DNA from: Streptomyces rimosus subsp. rimosus
GTDB lineage: Bacteria > Actinomycetota > Actinomycetes > Streptomycetales > Streptomycetaceae
Direction: 5' to 3'
DNA length: 64,000 nucleotides
Assembly: GCF_000720725.1 (NCBI RefSeq)
Contig: NZ_JOCQ01000019.1
Coordinates: 41,849 to 105,848 of the forward strand
This document shows positions 32,612-41,167 of the stretch, in pieces. Every line of letters begins with the position of its first letter. Position 1 is the stretch's first letter. The notes under the pieces are model-generated. The model saw nothing but the letters and a program-made list of their open reading frames with translations, was not told where the DNA came from and did not search any database. The position numbers were made by a program, and so were the translations under genes.

Positions 32612-34411
32612 ATGGCCGTCAACCTCGTCAATCTGGAAGCCGTGGGCAAGGTGTACGGGACGCGTGCACTGCTCGACGGTGTCTCCCTGGGTGTCAATGA
32701 AGGGGACCGGATCGGCGTCGTGGGGCGTAACGGCGACGGCAAGACGACCTTGATCCGGATTCTCGCGAAGCTGGAGGGTGCTGACGACGGGCGGGTCACG
32801 CACAACAGCGGGCTGCGGCTGGGGGTGCTGACGCAGCACGATTCGCTGGATCCGGCCGCCACGGTGCGGCACGAGGTGATCGGTGATCTCGCCGATCATG
32901 AGTGGCGGGGCAATGCCAAGATCCGGGATGTGCTGACGGGGCTCTTCGGCGGGCTGGATCTGCCGGGGCTCGGGCAGGGGCTGGACACCGTGATCGGGCC
33001 GCTGTCGGGTGGTGAGCGGCGGCGGATCGCGCTGGCGAAGCTGCTGATCGCCGAGCAGGATCTGATTGTTCTGGACGAGCCGACGAACCATTTGGATGTC
33101 GAGGGGATCTCGTGGCTTGCCGGGCATCTGCGGGGCCGGCGGTCGGCGCTGGTGTGTGTCACGCACGACCGGTGGTTCCTGGACCAGGTGTGCACGCGGA
33201 TGTGGGACGTGCAGCGTGGTGATGTCCATGAATACGAGGGTGGGTACAGCGATTACGTTTTCGCCCGTGCCGAGCGGGAGCGGATTGCGGCCACCGAGGA
33301 AGCCAAGCGGCAGAATCTGATGCGTAAGGAGCTGGCCTGGCTGCGTCGGGGGGCTCCGGCGCGGACGAGCAAGCCGCGGTTCCGTATCGAGGCCGCCAAT
33401 GAGCTGATCGCGGATGTGCCGCCGCCCCGGGACACCGCGGAGCTGATGAAGTTCGCCAACTCGCGGCTCGGCAAGACCGTTTTCGAGTTGGAGGACGTGA
33501 CGGTTCAGGCCGGGCCGAAGATGCTGTTGAAGCATCTGACGTGGCAGCTCGGGCCGGGGGACCGGATCGGTCTGGTGGGTGTGAACGGGGCGGGCAAGAC
33601 GTCCTTGCTGCGGGCGCTGGCCGATGCCGCGCGTACGGGTGGGGAGGCACAGCCCGCGGCCGGGCGGATTGTTGTCGGCAAGACCGTGAAGCTGGCTTAT
33701 CTGTCGCAGGAGGTCGCGGAGCTGGATCCGGCACTGCGGGTGCTGGAGGCCGTGCAGCGGGTGCGGGAGCGGGTGGATCTCGGTAAGGGCCGGGAGATGA
33801 CCGCGGGGCAGCTGTGCGAGAAATTCGGGTTCACCAAGGAGAAGCAGTGGACGCCGGTCGGCGATTTGTCGGGTGGTGAGCGGCGGCGGCTGCAGATTCT
33901 GCGGCTGTTGATGGACGAGCCGAATGTGCTGTTCCTGGACGAGCCGACGAATGATCTCGATATCGAGACGCTGACGCAGTTGGAGGACCTGCTCGACGGA
34001 TGGGCGGGGTCGCTGGTCGTTATCAGCCACGACCGGTATTTCGTGGAGCGGACCACGGACCGGGTGTTCGCGCTGCTGGGTGACGCGACGCTGCGGATGC
34101 TGCCGCGTGGGCTGGACGAGTATCTGGAGCGGCGGCAGAAGGTGATCGAGGCTGCTGCGCCGGCGGCTCCGGTGGAGGCCGCGCCGAAGCAGAAGCCGGC
34201 GGCCGTGACGCGTGCCGCGCAGAAGGAGCTGCAGAAGATCGAGCGGCAGCTCGACCGGATGGGCGAGAAGGAGTCGAAGCTGCACGCGCAGATCGCCGAG
34301 CATGCCACGGACTTCGAGAAGGTGGCCGGGCTGGACGCACAGTTGCGGGAGCTGGTGGGGGAGCGGGAGGAACTGGAGATGCGGTGGCTGGAACTGGCCG
34401 AGGACGCGTAG
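32612..34411 (+). CDS. ABC-F family ATPase (Uup-like)
   Basis: 599 residues with two ABC domains and no membrane segment. Walker A: GRNGDGKTT and GVNGAGKTS; signatures: LSGGERRRIALAK and LSGGERRRLQILR; Walker B: LIVLDEPTNHLD and VLFLDEPTNDLD. The inter-domain linker (YVFARAERERIAATEEAKRQ ... GAPARTSKPRFR) is the ABC-F arm and linker. A C-terminal coiled coil (QKELQKIERQLDRMGEKESK) places it near Uup, which binds DNA or ribosomes. ABC-F proteins act on translating ribosomes at the E site or affect transposon excision. The promoter has TAGGCT 34 bases before the ATG, and AGGAG precedes the ATG. Antibiotic resistance is less likely than housekeeping. Confidence 0.92.
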   Translation: MAVNLVNLEAVGKVYGTRALLDGVSLGVNEGDRIGVVGRNGDGKTTLIRILAKLEGADDGRVTHNSGLRLGVLTQHDSLDPAATVRHEVIGDLADHEWRGNAKIRDVLTGLFGGLDLPGLGQGLDTVIGPLSGGERRRIALAKLLIAEQDLIVLDEPTNHLDVEGISWLAGHLRGRRSALVCVTHDRWFLDQVCTRMWDVQRGDVHEYEGGYSDYVFARAERERIAATEEAKRQNLMRKELAWLRRGAPARTSKPRFRIEAANELIADVPPPRDTAELMKFANSRLGKTVFELEDVTVQAGPKMLLKHLTWQLGPGDRIGLVGVNGAGKTSLLRALADAARTGGEAQPAAGRIVVGKTVKLAYLSQEVAELDPALRVLEAVQRVRERVDLGKGREMTAGQLCEKFGFTKEKQWTPVGDLSGGERRRLQILRLLMDEPNVLFLDEPTNDLDIETLTQLEDLLDGWAGSLVVISHDRYFVERTTDRVFALLGDATLRMLPRGLDEYLERRQKVIEAAAPAAPVEAAPKQKPAAVTRAAQKELQKIERQLDRMGEKESKLHAQIAEHATDFEKVAGLDAQLRELVGEREELEMRWLELAEDA

Positions 34412-34516
34412 CGTACGGCCTGTTCCGCCAGCCCGGTAAGACCGGCTCCGGCGCCTCTCTTGTCACAAACGGCCAAGAAGGTGTGCGTAACTGAACCTGA
34501 TTGGCCGGGATTTCAG

Positions 34517-34621
34517 CGTTGCGGCAGGCTTCTTCCCCTTAGGGGGCGCGCAACGTCGAACAAGCGTGTAGCTTCCGGGGACAAGGGGCCCGGCGAGGGC
34601 CGGGGGGCTGGGCTCGCCGGG
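34517..34621 (+). promoter_or_regulatory. Structured promoter/leader of the first LuxR-type regulator
   Basis: CGTTGCG (34517) pairs with CGCAACG (34549), enclosing CCCCTTAGGGG. TAGCTT near 34569 looks like a -10 element. A perfect 9-bp stem, CCCGGCGAG (34589) with CTCGCCGGG (34613), then ends 18 bases before the ATG and leaves a run of six G as the ribosome site. Confidence 0.45.
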
Positions 34622-34639
34622 GAATTGGGGGGTTGTGCA

Positions 34640-35356
34640 ATGGGCGTGCGGCTGATGGTGGTCGACGATCACCGACTGCTCGCCGAGGCACTCGCCTCGG
34701 CCTTGAAACTGCGCGGGCACCGCGTGCTCGCGGCGGCCGCCCCGAGCGCCGGGGCGGCGGATCTGGTGGTGAGCCGGGCGCCCGAAGTGTGCCTGCTGGG
34801 CACCGCCACGCCGGCCGAACCGGGCGCCTTCGACCCGGTCGTACGGATCAAGAAGGAGCGGCCGCAGGTCGCGGTGGTGGTGCTGGGCCCGGTGCCCAAC
34901 CCGCGCGGTATCGCGGCCGCCTTCGCCGCCGGCGCTTCGGGGTACGTACGGCACGACGAGCGGATCGAGGGCGTGGAACGCGCCATGATGAAGGCGCGGG
35001 CGGGCGAGGCGGCGATCGCGCCGCAGTTGCTCCAGCAAGCCTTCGAGGAGCTGCTGCACCCGGCGGCGCAGCCCGATGACGAGGGCGCCCGGCTGTTGCA
35101 GATGCTCACTCCGCGCGAGGTCGAAGTGCTGGTGCGGGTCGCGGAGGGCGAGGACACCCGGCTGATCGCGGCGGGGATGGGGATCGCGCCGAGTACTGCT
35201 CGTACGCATGTGCAGCGGGTTCTGATGAAGCTGGGTGTGGGGTCGCGGCTGGAGGCCGCGGCGCTGGCGGCCCGTACGGGGCTGCTGGACCGCGCGGCCA
35301 CGCGGGGCGCGAGCGCGCGCGAGGCGGCGGGGGCCGAGGCCGTCCCGCCGCCGTGA
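34640..35356 (+). CDS. LuxR/NarL-type regulator with degenerate receiver domain
   Basis: 238 residues. The N-terminal domain folds like a response-regulator receiver (LMVVDDHRLLAEALASAL with the acidic pair Asp9-Asp10), but the phospho-acceptor position reads EVCLLGTATP, Gly54 where Asp is expected. The signalling lysine is also missing (GYVRHDE). The HTH is complete: LTPREVEVLVRVAEGEDTRLIAAGMGIAPSTARTHVQRVLMKLGV (about 155-200). It should therefore act without canonical phosphorylation. No kinase gene adjoins. A related regulator with an intact Asp lies on the other side of the gal cluster. Confidence 0.88.
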   Translation: MGVRLMVVDDHRLLAEALASALKLRGHRVLAAAAPSAGAADLVVSRAPEVCLLGTATPAEPGAFDPVVRIKKERPQVAVVVLGPVPNPRGIAAAFAAGASGYVRHDERIEGVERAMMKARAGEAAIAPQLLQQAFEELLHPAAQPDDEGARLLQMLTPREVEVLVRVAEGEDTRLIAAGMGIAPSTARTHVQRVLMKLGVGSRLEAAALAARTGLLDRAATRGASAREAAGAEAVPPP

Positions 35357-35365
35357 CGCGGGTCT

Positions 35366-35662
35366 TCAGTCGGTGTCCTCCTGGAGGGCCGCCAGTTCCT
35401 CGGCGGTCGGCGGGACGATCGGGCGGAGCTTGATCCAGGCCAGGAAGAACAGGCCGAGCAGCAGCATGCCCACGCCCGTCCACAGGTTGATGTTGATGTC
35501 CTCGGCCTTCTTCAGGTCCGCGTCCGAGGCGGTGAACCCGGCGATCATCACGATGACGCCGTAGAGCGTGAACAGGCCGCCGATGATGAGGCGGATGTCG
35601 AAGAGCCGGGCGGCCGTGGCGGACCGGCGTTCGAGGTCGACCTCGTGCTGGTAGTCACTCAT
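35366..35662 (-). CDS. Small two-helix membrane protein beside the sodium symporter
   Basis: 98 residues with two membrane helices (LIIGGLFTLYGVIVMIAGF and VGMLLLGLFFLAWIKL) joined by a short outer loop ADLKKAEDININLW. The N-terminus is charged (SDYQHEVDLERRSAT), the C-terminus acidic. It begins 28 bp after the symporter gene and must be co-transcribed with it. Small partner proteins of SSS symporters are known (for example the DUF485 type beside ActP), but the sequence is not that family. A stabilising or accessory subunit is inferred. Confidence 0.75.
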   Translation of the reverse strand: MSDYQHEVDLERRSATAARLFDIRLIIGGLFTLYGVIVMIAGFTASDADLKKAEDININLWTGVGMLLLGLFFLAWIKLRPIVPPTAEELAALQEDTD

Positions 35663-35690
35663 GGTGCTGGTTCCTTCGGCAGGGGTGCGG

Positions 35691-37361
35691 TCAGAAGGAG
35701 TACGGGACGTAGCAGAGCGCGGCGAGGATGATCGCGCCCCAGCCGAGCAGGGCCGGCTTGCGGTACCACGCGTCGTCGCCCTTGGCGGGCGGCTCCTCCA
35801 GTCCGGGGGACCGGGTGCCGTAGACCAGGCCGGCGAGTTCCGCCGCGGGCCTGGGCTTCGTGAACAGGGTGACGGCGACCATCACCACGGCGCCGACGAC
35901 GAAGGCGACGATCGCGGAGACGAAGTTGGCGCCCTGGTCGGTGGGGATGGCGATGATGCCCTGCTTGTAGATCCAGAAGTAGTTGACCATCGCCGCGGTG
36001 GTGCCCGCGACCAGGCCCCAGACACCGGACTTCATGGAGGCCCGCTTCCAGAACATGCCGATGATGAAGACCACGAACATCGGCACGTTGAAGAACGAGA
36101 ACAGCGTCTGGAGGTAGCCCATGATGTTGTTGAAGGTGGCGGCCAGGAAGGCCGTGCCGATGCTGCACAGCACGCCGACGGCGGTGACCAGGCGGCCGAA
36201 CCGCAGGTAGTAGCGGTCCTCGCGGCCGGGCCTGACGTACTTCGCCCAGATGTCGGAGGTGAAGACCGTGTTGAACGACGAGACGTTGGCGGCCATGCCC
36301 GCCATGAAGGCGGCCAGCAGGCCGGTGACCGCGATGCCCAGGACGCCGTTCGGCAGCAGGTCGCGCATCAGCAGCGGAATGGCGTCGTTGTAGGTCAGGT
36401 CCGAGCCCTCCTGGCCGATACGGGGCACGACGACCGCGGCGACCAGGCCGGGGATCATCACCAGGAAGGCGATGAACATCTTCGGGTACGCGGCGATCAG
36501 CGGGGTGCGCTGCGCGGCGGAGAGGTTCTTCGCGGACAGCGCGCGCTGCACCTCGGCGAAGTTGGTGGTCCAGTAGCCGAAGGAGAGCACGAAGCCCAGG
36601 CCCAGGATGATCGTCAGCCAGTTGGCGCCCAGCGCGTTGGGCTCGCCGATGCCGGTGCCGTCCCAGGCGGTCAGGAAGCTGTGCCCGTACTTCTTCTCCA
36701 GCGTCCCGGACAGCCCGTCCCAGCCGCCGACCCGCTTGAGGCCGATGACGCAGATCGGGATGAGCGCGGCCAGGATCACGAAGAACTGCAGCACCTCGTT
36801 GTAGATCGCCGAGGACAGGCCGCCGACGGTGATGTACGCGAGGACGAACAGCCCGGCGACGACGATGGCCACCCACTGCGGCCAGCCCAGCAGCGCCTCG
36901 ACGACGATCGACAGCGCGTAGAGGTTGACGCCCGCGATCAGGATGGCGGCGAAGGCGAACAGCACCGAGCTGAGCAGGTGCGCCGACTTGTCGAAGCGCT
37001 GGAGCAGGAACTCCGGTACGGAGCGGACCCGCGAGCCGTAGTAGAAGGGCATCATCACCAGGCCGAGGAACACCATGGCCGGGATGGCGCCGATCCAGTA
37101 CCAGTGCACGACGGCGACGCCGTACTGTGCGCCGGTGGCGGCCATGCCGAGGATCTCGGTCGCGCCGAGGTTGGCGGCGACGAAGGCGAGGCCGGTGACC
37201 CAGGCGGGCAGCGACCGCCCGGACAGGAAGAAGTCCAGGCTGGTCTTCACGCTGCGCCGGGCGGCGAAGCCGATGCCGAGGACGACGACGAAGTAGATGG
37301 CCAGAATCGCGTAATCGAGCCCGTTGGTGGGCAGCCGTAGCCCTGCGGCCAAGGTGATCAT
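35691..37361 (-). CDS. Sodium:solute symporter (SSS family), probably sugar
   Basis: 556 residues, about 14 helices. The family motifs are visible: DFFLSGRSLPAWVTGLAFVAANLGATEILGMAATG (TM2-3 with the sodium-site region), YITVGGLSSAIYNEVLQFF (the SSS signature GG...A...D/E) and FMAGMAANVSSFNTVFTSDIW (TM8 with the Ser-Ser sodium ligands). It resembles the SGLT/galactose branch. Divergent from galT-galE-galK, so galactose or a related sugar is the likely cargo. The start ATG has only a weak ribosome site. Confidence 0.88.
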   Translation of the reverse strand: MITLAAGLRLPTNGLDYAILAIYFVVVLGIGFAARRSVKTSLDFFLSGRSLPAWVTGLAFVAANLGATEILGMAATGAQYGVAVVHWYWIGAIPAMVFLGLVMMPFYYGSRVRSVPEFLLQRFDKSAHLLSSVLFAFAAILIAGVNLYALSIVVEALLGWPQWVAIVVAGLFVLAYITVGGLSSAIYNEVLQFFVILAALIPICVIGLKRVGGWDGLSGTLEKKYGHSFLTAWDGTGIGEPNALGANWLTIILGLGFVLSFGYWTTNFAEVQRALSAKNLSAAQRTPLIAAYPKMFIAFLVMIPGLVAAVVVPRIGQEGSDLTYNDAIPLLMRDLLPNGVLGIAVTGLLAAFMAGMAANVSSFNTVFTSDIWAKYVRPGREDRYYLRFGRLVTAVGVLCSIGTAFLAATFNNIMGYLQTLFSFFNVPMFVVFIIGMFWKRASMKSGVWGLVAGTTAAMVNYFWIYKQGIIAIPTDQGANFVSAIVAFVVGAVVMVAVTLFTKPRPAAELAGLVYGTRSPGLEEPPAKGDDAWYRKPALLGWGAIILAALCYVPYSF

Positions 37362-37535
37362 GGGGCACTCACTTCTCTGTGCGTGATGAACGCACAGGAA
37401 CCTACGCGCGGTCGTTCAGAAACTGAAGACTTTTGTTCGGTCTCGTGGCCCCATCGTGATGGGGCCGGGTGTTTTGTGAGGGAATCTCCGGGTGCGGATC
37501 CGGCCGCGGCGGGCCACGGTCGGGCGTTGACGGGC

Positions 37536-37590
37536 TTGTTTAGTTGTGCTTCATTGTGTGTGTTTGTGTTTGGTGGGTGTGGCGAGGAGC
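37536..37590 (+). promoter_or_regulatory. Putative galT promoter in an AT-rich tract
   Basis: The segment from TTGTTTAGTTGTGCTTCATT through a TG-rich run (GTGTGTGTTTGTGTTTGG) is the least G+C-rich part of this region and ends at the GAGGAG ribosome site of galT. Streptomyces gal operons are known to have a galactose-induced, glucose-repressed promoter here; exact -10 and -35 boxes cannot be assigned with confidence. Confidence 0.4.
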
Positions 37591-37596
37591 GCTCCA

Positions 37597-38643
37597 GTGA
37601 AGAAGACGATGACCCGGCTCGCCGACGGCCGGGAGCTCATCTACTACGACCTGCGCGACGACGTGGTGCGCGACGACGCCGACCACCGGCCGCTCGACCC
37701 GGTCTCCACCGCCTCCGGGATCCGCCACGACCGCCTCCTCGGCGACGCCGTCGCCGTCGCCTCGCACCGCCAGGGCCGCACCTACCACCCGCCGGCCGAC
37801 GCCTGCCCGCTGTGCCCCTCCCGCGACGGCCGCGCCACCGAGATCCCCGCCGCCGACTACGACGTCGCCGTCTTCGAGAACCGCTTCCCCTCCCTGGCCG
37901 GCGACACCGGCCGCTGCGAGGTCGTCTGCTTCACCCCGGACCACGACGCCTCCTTCGCCGACCTCACCGAGGAACAGGCCGCGCTCGTCCTGGAGGCCTG
38001 GACCGACCGCACCGCCGAACTCTCCCAGCACCCCGCCGTCCGGCAGGTCTTCTGCTTCGAGAACCGCGGCGCGGAGATCGGCGTGACCCTCGGCCACCCG
38101 CACGGCCAGATCTACGCCTATCCCTTCGTCACCCCGCGCACCGAGCGGATGCTGGCCTCACTGGCCGCCCATCGCGAACAGACCGGCGGCCGCAACCTCT
38201 TCGACGACGTGCTCGCCGACGAACGCGCCGACGGCCGCCGCATCGTGCTGGACGCCGAGCACTGGACCGCCTTCGTCCCGTACGCCGCCCACTGGCCGTA
38301 CGAGGTCCACCTCTACCCCAAGCACCGGGTCCCCGACCTGCTCGCGCTCGGCGAGGCGGCGCGCACAGAGTTCCCACAGGTCTATCTGGAAGTCTTGCGG
38401 CGGTTCGACCGGATCTTCGGCCCCGACGAGCCACCGACCCCGTACATCTCCGCCTGGCACCAGGCGCCGCTGCACGCCGCCGACCGCGGCGAGTTCGCGC
38501 TCCATCTGGAGCTTTTCACCGTCCGCCGGACTTCCGGCAAGCTGAAGTTCCTCGCGGGTTCCGAATCCGGCATGAACGTGTTCATCAACGACGTGCCGCC
38601 GGAGGCTGCGGCCGAACGACTGCGAGAGGTAGCGAGCGAGTGA
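37597..38643 (+). CDS. galT: Galactose-1-phosphate uridylyltransferase
   Basis: 348 residues. CPLCPSRDG is the zinc-site CxxC, FENRFPSL and FENRGAEIGVTLGHPHGQIYAYP contain the HPH active site whose middle histidine carries UMP. The C-terminal WHQAPLH block is the second half of the transferase. It exchanges UMP between UDP-glucose and galactose-1-phosphate in the Leloir pathway. GTG start with GAGGAG 8 bases upstream. The stop overlaps galE by four bases. Confidence 0.95.
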   Translation: MKKTMTRLADGRELIYYDLRDDVVRDDADHRPLDPVSTASGIRHDRLLGDAVAVASHRQGRTYHPPADACPLCPSRDGRATEIPAADYDVAVFENRFPSLAGDTGRCEVVCFTPDHDASFADLTEEQAALVLEAWTDRTAELSQHPAVRQVFCFENRGAEIGVTLGHPHGQIYAYPFVTPRTERMLASLAAHREQTGGRNLFDDVLADERADGRRIVLDAEHWTAFVPYAAHWPYEVHLYPKHRVPDLLALGEAARTEFPQVYLEVLRRFDRIFGPDEPPTPYISAWHQAPLHAADRGEFALHLELFTVRRTSGKLKFLAGSESGMNVFINDVPPEAAAERLREVASE

Positions 38644-39611
38644 GCAACAAGTACCTGGTCACCGGCGGTGCGGGATACGTGGGCAGCGTCGTCGCCGCCC
38701 ACCTGGTCGAGGCGGGGCACTCCGTCACGGTCCTCGACGACCTGTCCACCGGGCACCGCGCGGGCGTCCCGGCCGGCACCGACTTCATCGAGGGCCGCGT
38801 CCAGGACGCCGCCCGCCACCTGGACGGCTCCTACGACGCGGTGCTGCACTTCGCCGCCTTCTCGCAGGTCGGCGAGTCGGTCACGGACCCCGAGAAGTAC
38901 TGGCGCAACAACGTCGGCGGCACCATGGACCTGCTCGCCGCGATGCGCGGCGCCGGCGTGCGCACCCTGGTCTTCTCCTCCACCGCCGCCACCTACGGCG
39001 AGCCCGAGCGCACCCCGATCACCGAGTCCGCGCCCACCGCGCCCACCAGCCCGTACGGCGCCTCCAAGCTCGCCGTCGACCACATGATCGCGGGCGAGTG
39101 CGCCGCGCACGGCCTGGCCGCCGTCTCGCTGCGCTACTTCAACGTCGCGGGCGCGTACGGCGACTGCGGCGAGCGCCACGACCCGGAGTCGCACCTGATC
39201 CCCCTCGTCCTCCAGGTCGCCCTGGGCAAGCGGGACGCCATCTCCGTCTACGGCGACGACTACCCGACGCCCGACGGCACCTGCGTACGCGACTACATCC
39301 ATGTCGCCGACCTGGCGGAGGCCCACCTGCTCGCGCTCACCGCCGCGAAACCGGGCGAACACCTCATCTGCAACCTCGGCAACGGCAACGGCTTCTCCGT
39401 GCGCGAGGTCATCGAGACCGTCCGCAAGGTCACCGGCCACCCCGTACCCGAGATCACCGCGGGCCGCCGCGGCGGCGACCCCGCCGTCCTGGTCGCCTCC
39501 GCGCAGACCGCGATCGACCGGCTCGGCTGGCGTCCCAGCCGTACGGATCTGGCCGACATCGTCGCGGACGCCTGGGAGTTCGCCCGCAGCAGGGAGGCCG
39601 GCACCCCATGA
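38640..39611 (+). CDS. galE: UDP-glucose 4-epimerase
   Basis: 323 residues. VTGGAGYVGSVVAAHLVEAG is the NAD-binding glycine loop, VLHFAAFSQVGESV follows, then catalytic SSTAATYGEP (Ser) and YGASKLAVD (YxxxK). RYFNVAGAYGDCGERHDPESHLIP and the GDDYPTPDGTCVRDYIHV motif are typical of bacterial GalE. It interconverts UDP-galactose and UDP-glucose. GTGA overlap with galT and ATGA overlap with galK, so the three genes are translationally coupled. Confidence 0.95.
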   Translation: MSNKYLVTGGAGYVGSVVAAHLVEAGHSVTVLDDLSTGHRAGVPAGTDFIEGRVQDAARHLDGSYDAVLHFAAFSQVGESVTDPEKYWRNNVGGTMDLLAAMRGAGVRTLVFSSTAATYGEPERTPITESAPTAPTSPYGASKLAVDHMIAGECAAHGLAAVSLRYFNVAGAYGDCGERHDPESHLIPLVLQVALGKRDAISVYGDDYPTPDGTCVRDYIHVADLAEAHLLALTAAKPGEHLICNLGNGNGFSVREVIETVRKVTGHPVPEITAGRRGGDPAVLVASAQTAIDRLGWRPSRTDLADIVADAWEFARSREAGTP

Positions 39612-40840
39612 CGGACACCAGCCGGCCGACGGCCGATCAGGAACAACGCGCCCGCCACACCGCCGACCGCTTCCGCGAGGTCTACGGCACCGCCCCCGCC
39701 GGGGTGTGGGCGGCGCCCGGCCGCGTCAACCTCATCGGCGAACACACCGACTACAACGACGGCTTCGTGATGCCGCTCGCCCTGCCGCACACCACCCTCG
39801 CCGCCGTCGCGCCCCGCGCCGACGGCGTGCTGCGGGTGCACTCCGGCGACGGCAGCGGCGGCGGCCAGACCGTCGAACTGCGCCTGGACACCCTGCGCCC
39901 GGCCGCGGACGGCGGCTGGGCGGCTTATCCGGCGGGTGTCGCCTGGGCCCTGCGGGAGGCCGGGCTGCCCGTCGGCGGCGCGGATCTGCACTACGAGAGC
40001 ACCGTCCCGGTCGGCGCGGGCCTGTCCTCGTCGGCCGCCCTGGAGGTCGTCACCGCGCTCGCCCTCGACGACCTGTACGGCCTCGGCCTTACCCGGCAGC
40101 GCCTGGCGCAGCTCGCCCAGCGCGCCGAGAACGCCTTCGTGGGTGTGCCCTGCGGCATCATGGACCAGACCGCGGCGGCCTGTTGCACGGACGGCCACGC
40201 CCTGTTCCTGGACACCCGCGACCTCGCCCAGCGGCAGGTCCCGTTCGATTTGGCGGGGGAGGGGCTGCGGCTTCTGGTCGTGGACACCCGCGTCACACAC
40301 GAGCTGGGGGACGGCGCGTACGCACAGCGCCGCGCCATGTGCGAGCGCGGTGCGCGGGCGCTCGGCGTACGCGCGCTGCGCGATGTGCCGTACGCGCATC
40401 TGCCCGAGGCATTGGACAAGTTGGCCGCGGCGGACGATGGACAGGGGGCCGGGCCGGTCGGCGGCGGCCCCGGTACGGCGGCGGTGGTCCGGCACGTGGT
40501 GACCGAGAACCGGCGCGTCGAAGAGGTCATCGCCCGCCTGGACGCCGGCGAGGCCCGCGCCATCGGCCCGCTGCTGACCGCCGGACACGCCTCGCTGCGC
40601 GACGACTTCCGGGTCTCCTGCGCCGAACTGGACCTCGCCGTCGAGGCGGCCGGGGCGGCGGGCGCGCTCGGGGCCCGGATGACCGGCGGCGGGTTCGGCG
40701 GCTCGGCCGTCGTGCTCGTCGAGGAGGCGGACGCGGACACCGTCGCCGTACGGATCACGGAGGCGTTCGCGGCGGCCGGGCACACCGCGCCGCGGATCTT
40801 CCCGGCCGTACCGAGCGCGGGGGCGCGGCGGCTGGTGTGA
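39608..40840 (+). CDS. galK: Galactokinase
   Basis: 410 residues. PGRVNLIGEHTDYNDGFVMP is the galactokinase signature; VPVGAGLSSSAALEV is the GHMP ATP loop; CGIMDQTAA carries the catalytic Asp; MTGGGFGGSAVVLV is the C-terminal GHMP motif. It phosphorylates alpha-D-galactose at C1. A ~25-residue glycine-rich insert (ADDGQGAGPVGGGPGTAAV) lies in the lid region. The gene ends the gal operon and is followed by a hairpin. Confidence 0.95.
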   Translation: MTDTSRPTADQEQRARHTADRFREVYGTAPAGVWAAPGRVNLIGEHTDYNDGFVMPLALPHTTLAAVAPRADGVLRVHSGDGSGGGQTVELRLDTLRPAADGGWAAYPAGVAWALREAGLPVGGADLHYESTVPVGAGLSSSAALEVVTALALDDLYGLGLTRQRLAQLAQRAENAFVGVPCGIMDQTAAACCTDGHALFLDTRDLAQRQVPFDLAGEGLRLLVVDTRVTHELGDGAYAQRRAMCERGARALGVRALRDVPYAHLPEALDKLAAADDGQGAGPVGGGPGTAAVVRHVVTENRRVEEVIARLDAGEARAIGPLLTAGHASLRDDFRVSCAELDLAVEAAGAAGALGARMTGGGFGGSAVVLVEEADADTVAVRITEAFAAAGHTAPRIFPAVPSAGARRLV

Positions 40841-40847
40841 GGCACGG

Positions 40848-40875
40848 GGGCGGGACCGGGGTCACCGGCCCGCCC
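40848..40875 (+). terminator. Terminator of the gal operon
   Basis: GGGCGGG (40848) pairs with CCCGCCC (40869), with an inner CCGG/CCGG pair. Begins 8 bases after the galK stop. Confidence 0.6.
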
Positions 40876-41009
40876 ACGGCCGATCGAATTGAGACGAACC
40901 TTGTCGACTTCCGCCCCTCGACGGCCGCTGGGCCCCACCCTGAACACTTGGGCCGGGCAGTTTTGCCAATAGCCTTCCGTTGCCGCACCCCGTCCGTAAT
41001 CTGAGTGCC

Positions 41010-41135
41010 AGCACCGGTGGGGGCCGGTGCTGATCAGGGGGCGAGACAGTCGGGTACGACGCCCGGGGTGGGGTGGTCATGCGGCACGGCGGCGGCCGTG
41101 CGGCTGCGTCGGCCTCGGTCCCGGGCGTCGTGCCC
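41010..41135 (+). promoter_or_regulatory. Multi-hairpin leader upstream of the second LuxR-type regulator
   Basis: The ~330-bp gap after galK contains no gene. It holds three stems: AGCACCGG-TGGGGG-CCGGTGCT (41010-41031); a long stem of GGGTACGACGCCCGGG (41052) with CCCGGGCGTCGTGCCC (41120), fully paired in RNA with one G-U; and inside its loop GCACGGC-GGCG-GCCGTGC (41084-41101). The start codon lies 32 bases beyond. TAATCT at 40998 may be the -10 element. Confidence 0.5.
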
Positions 41136-41167
41136 ACTTGGTCCGTTCCCCGAGACAGGGGGTCTCA

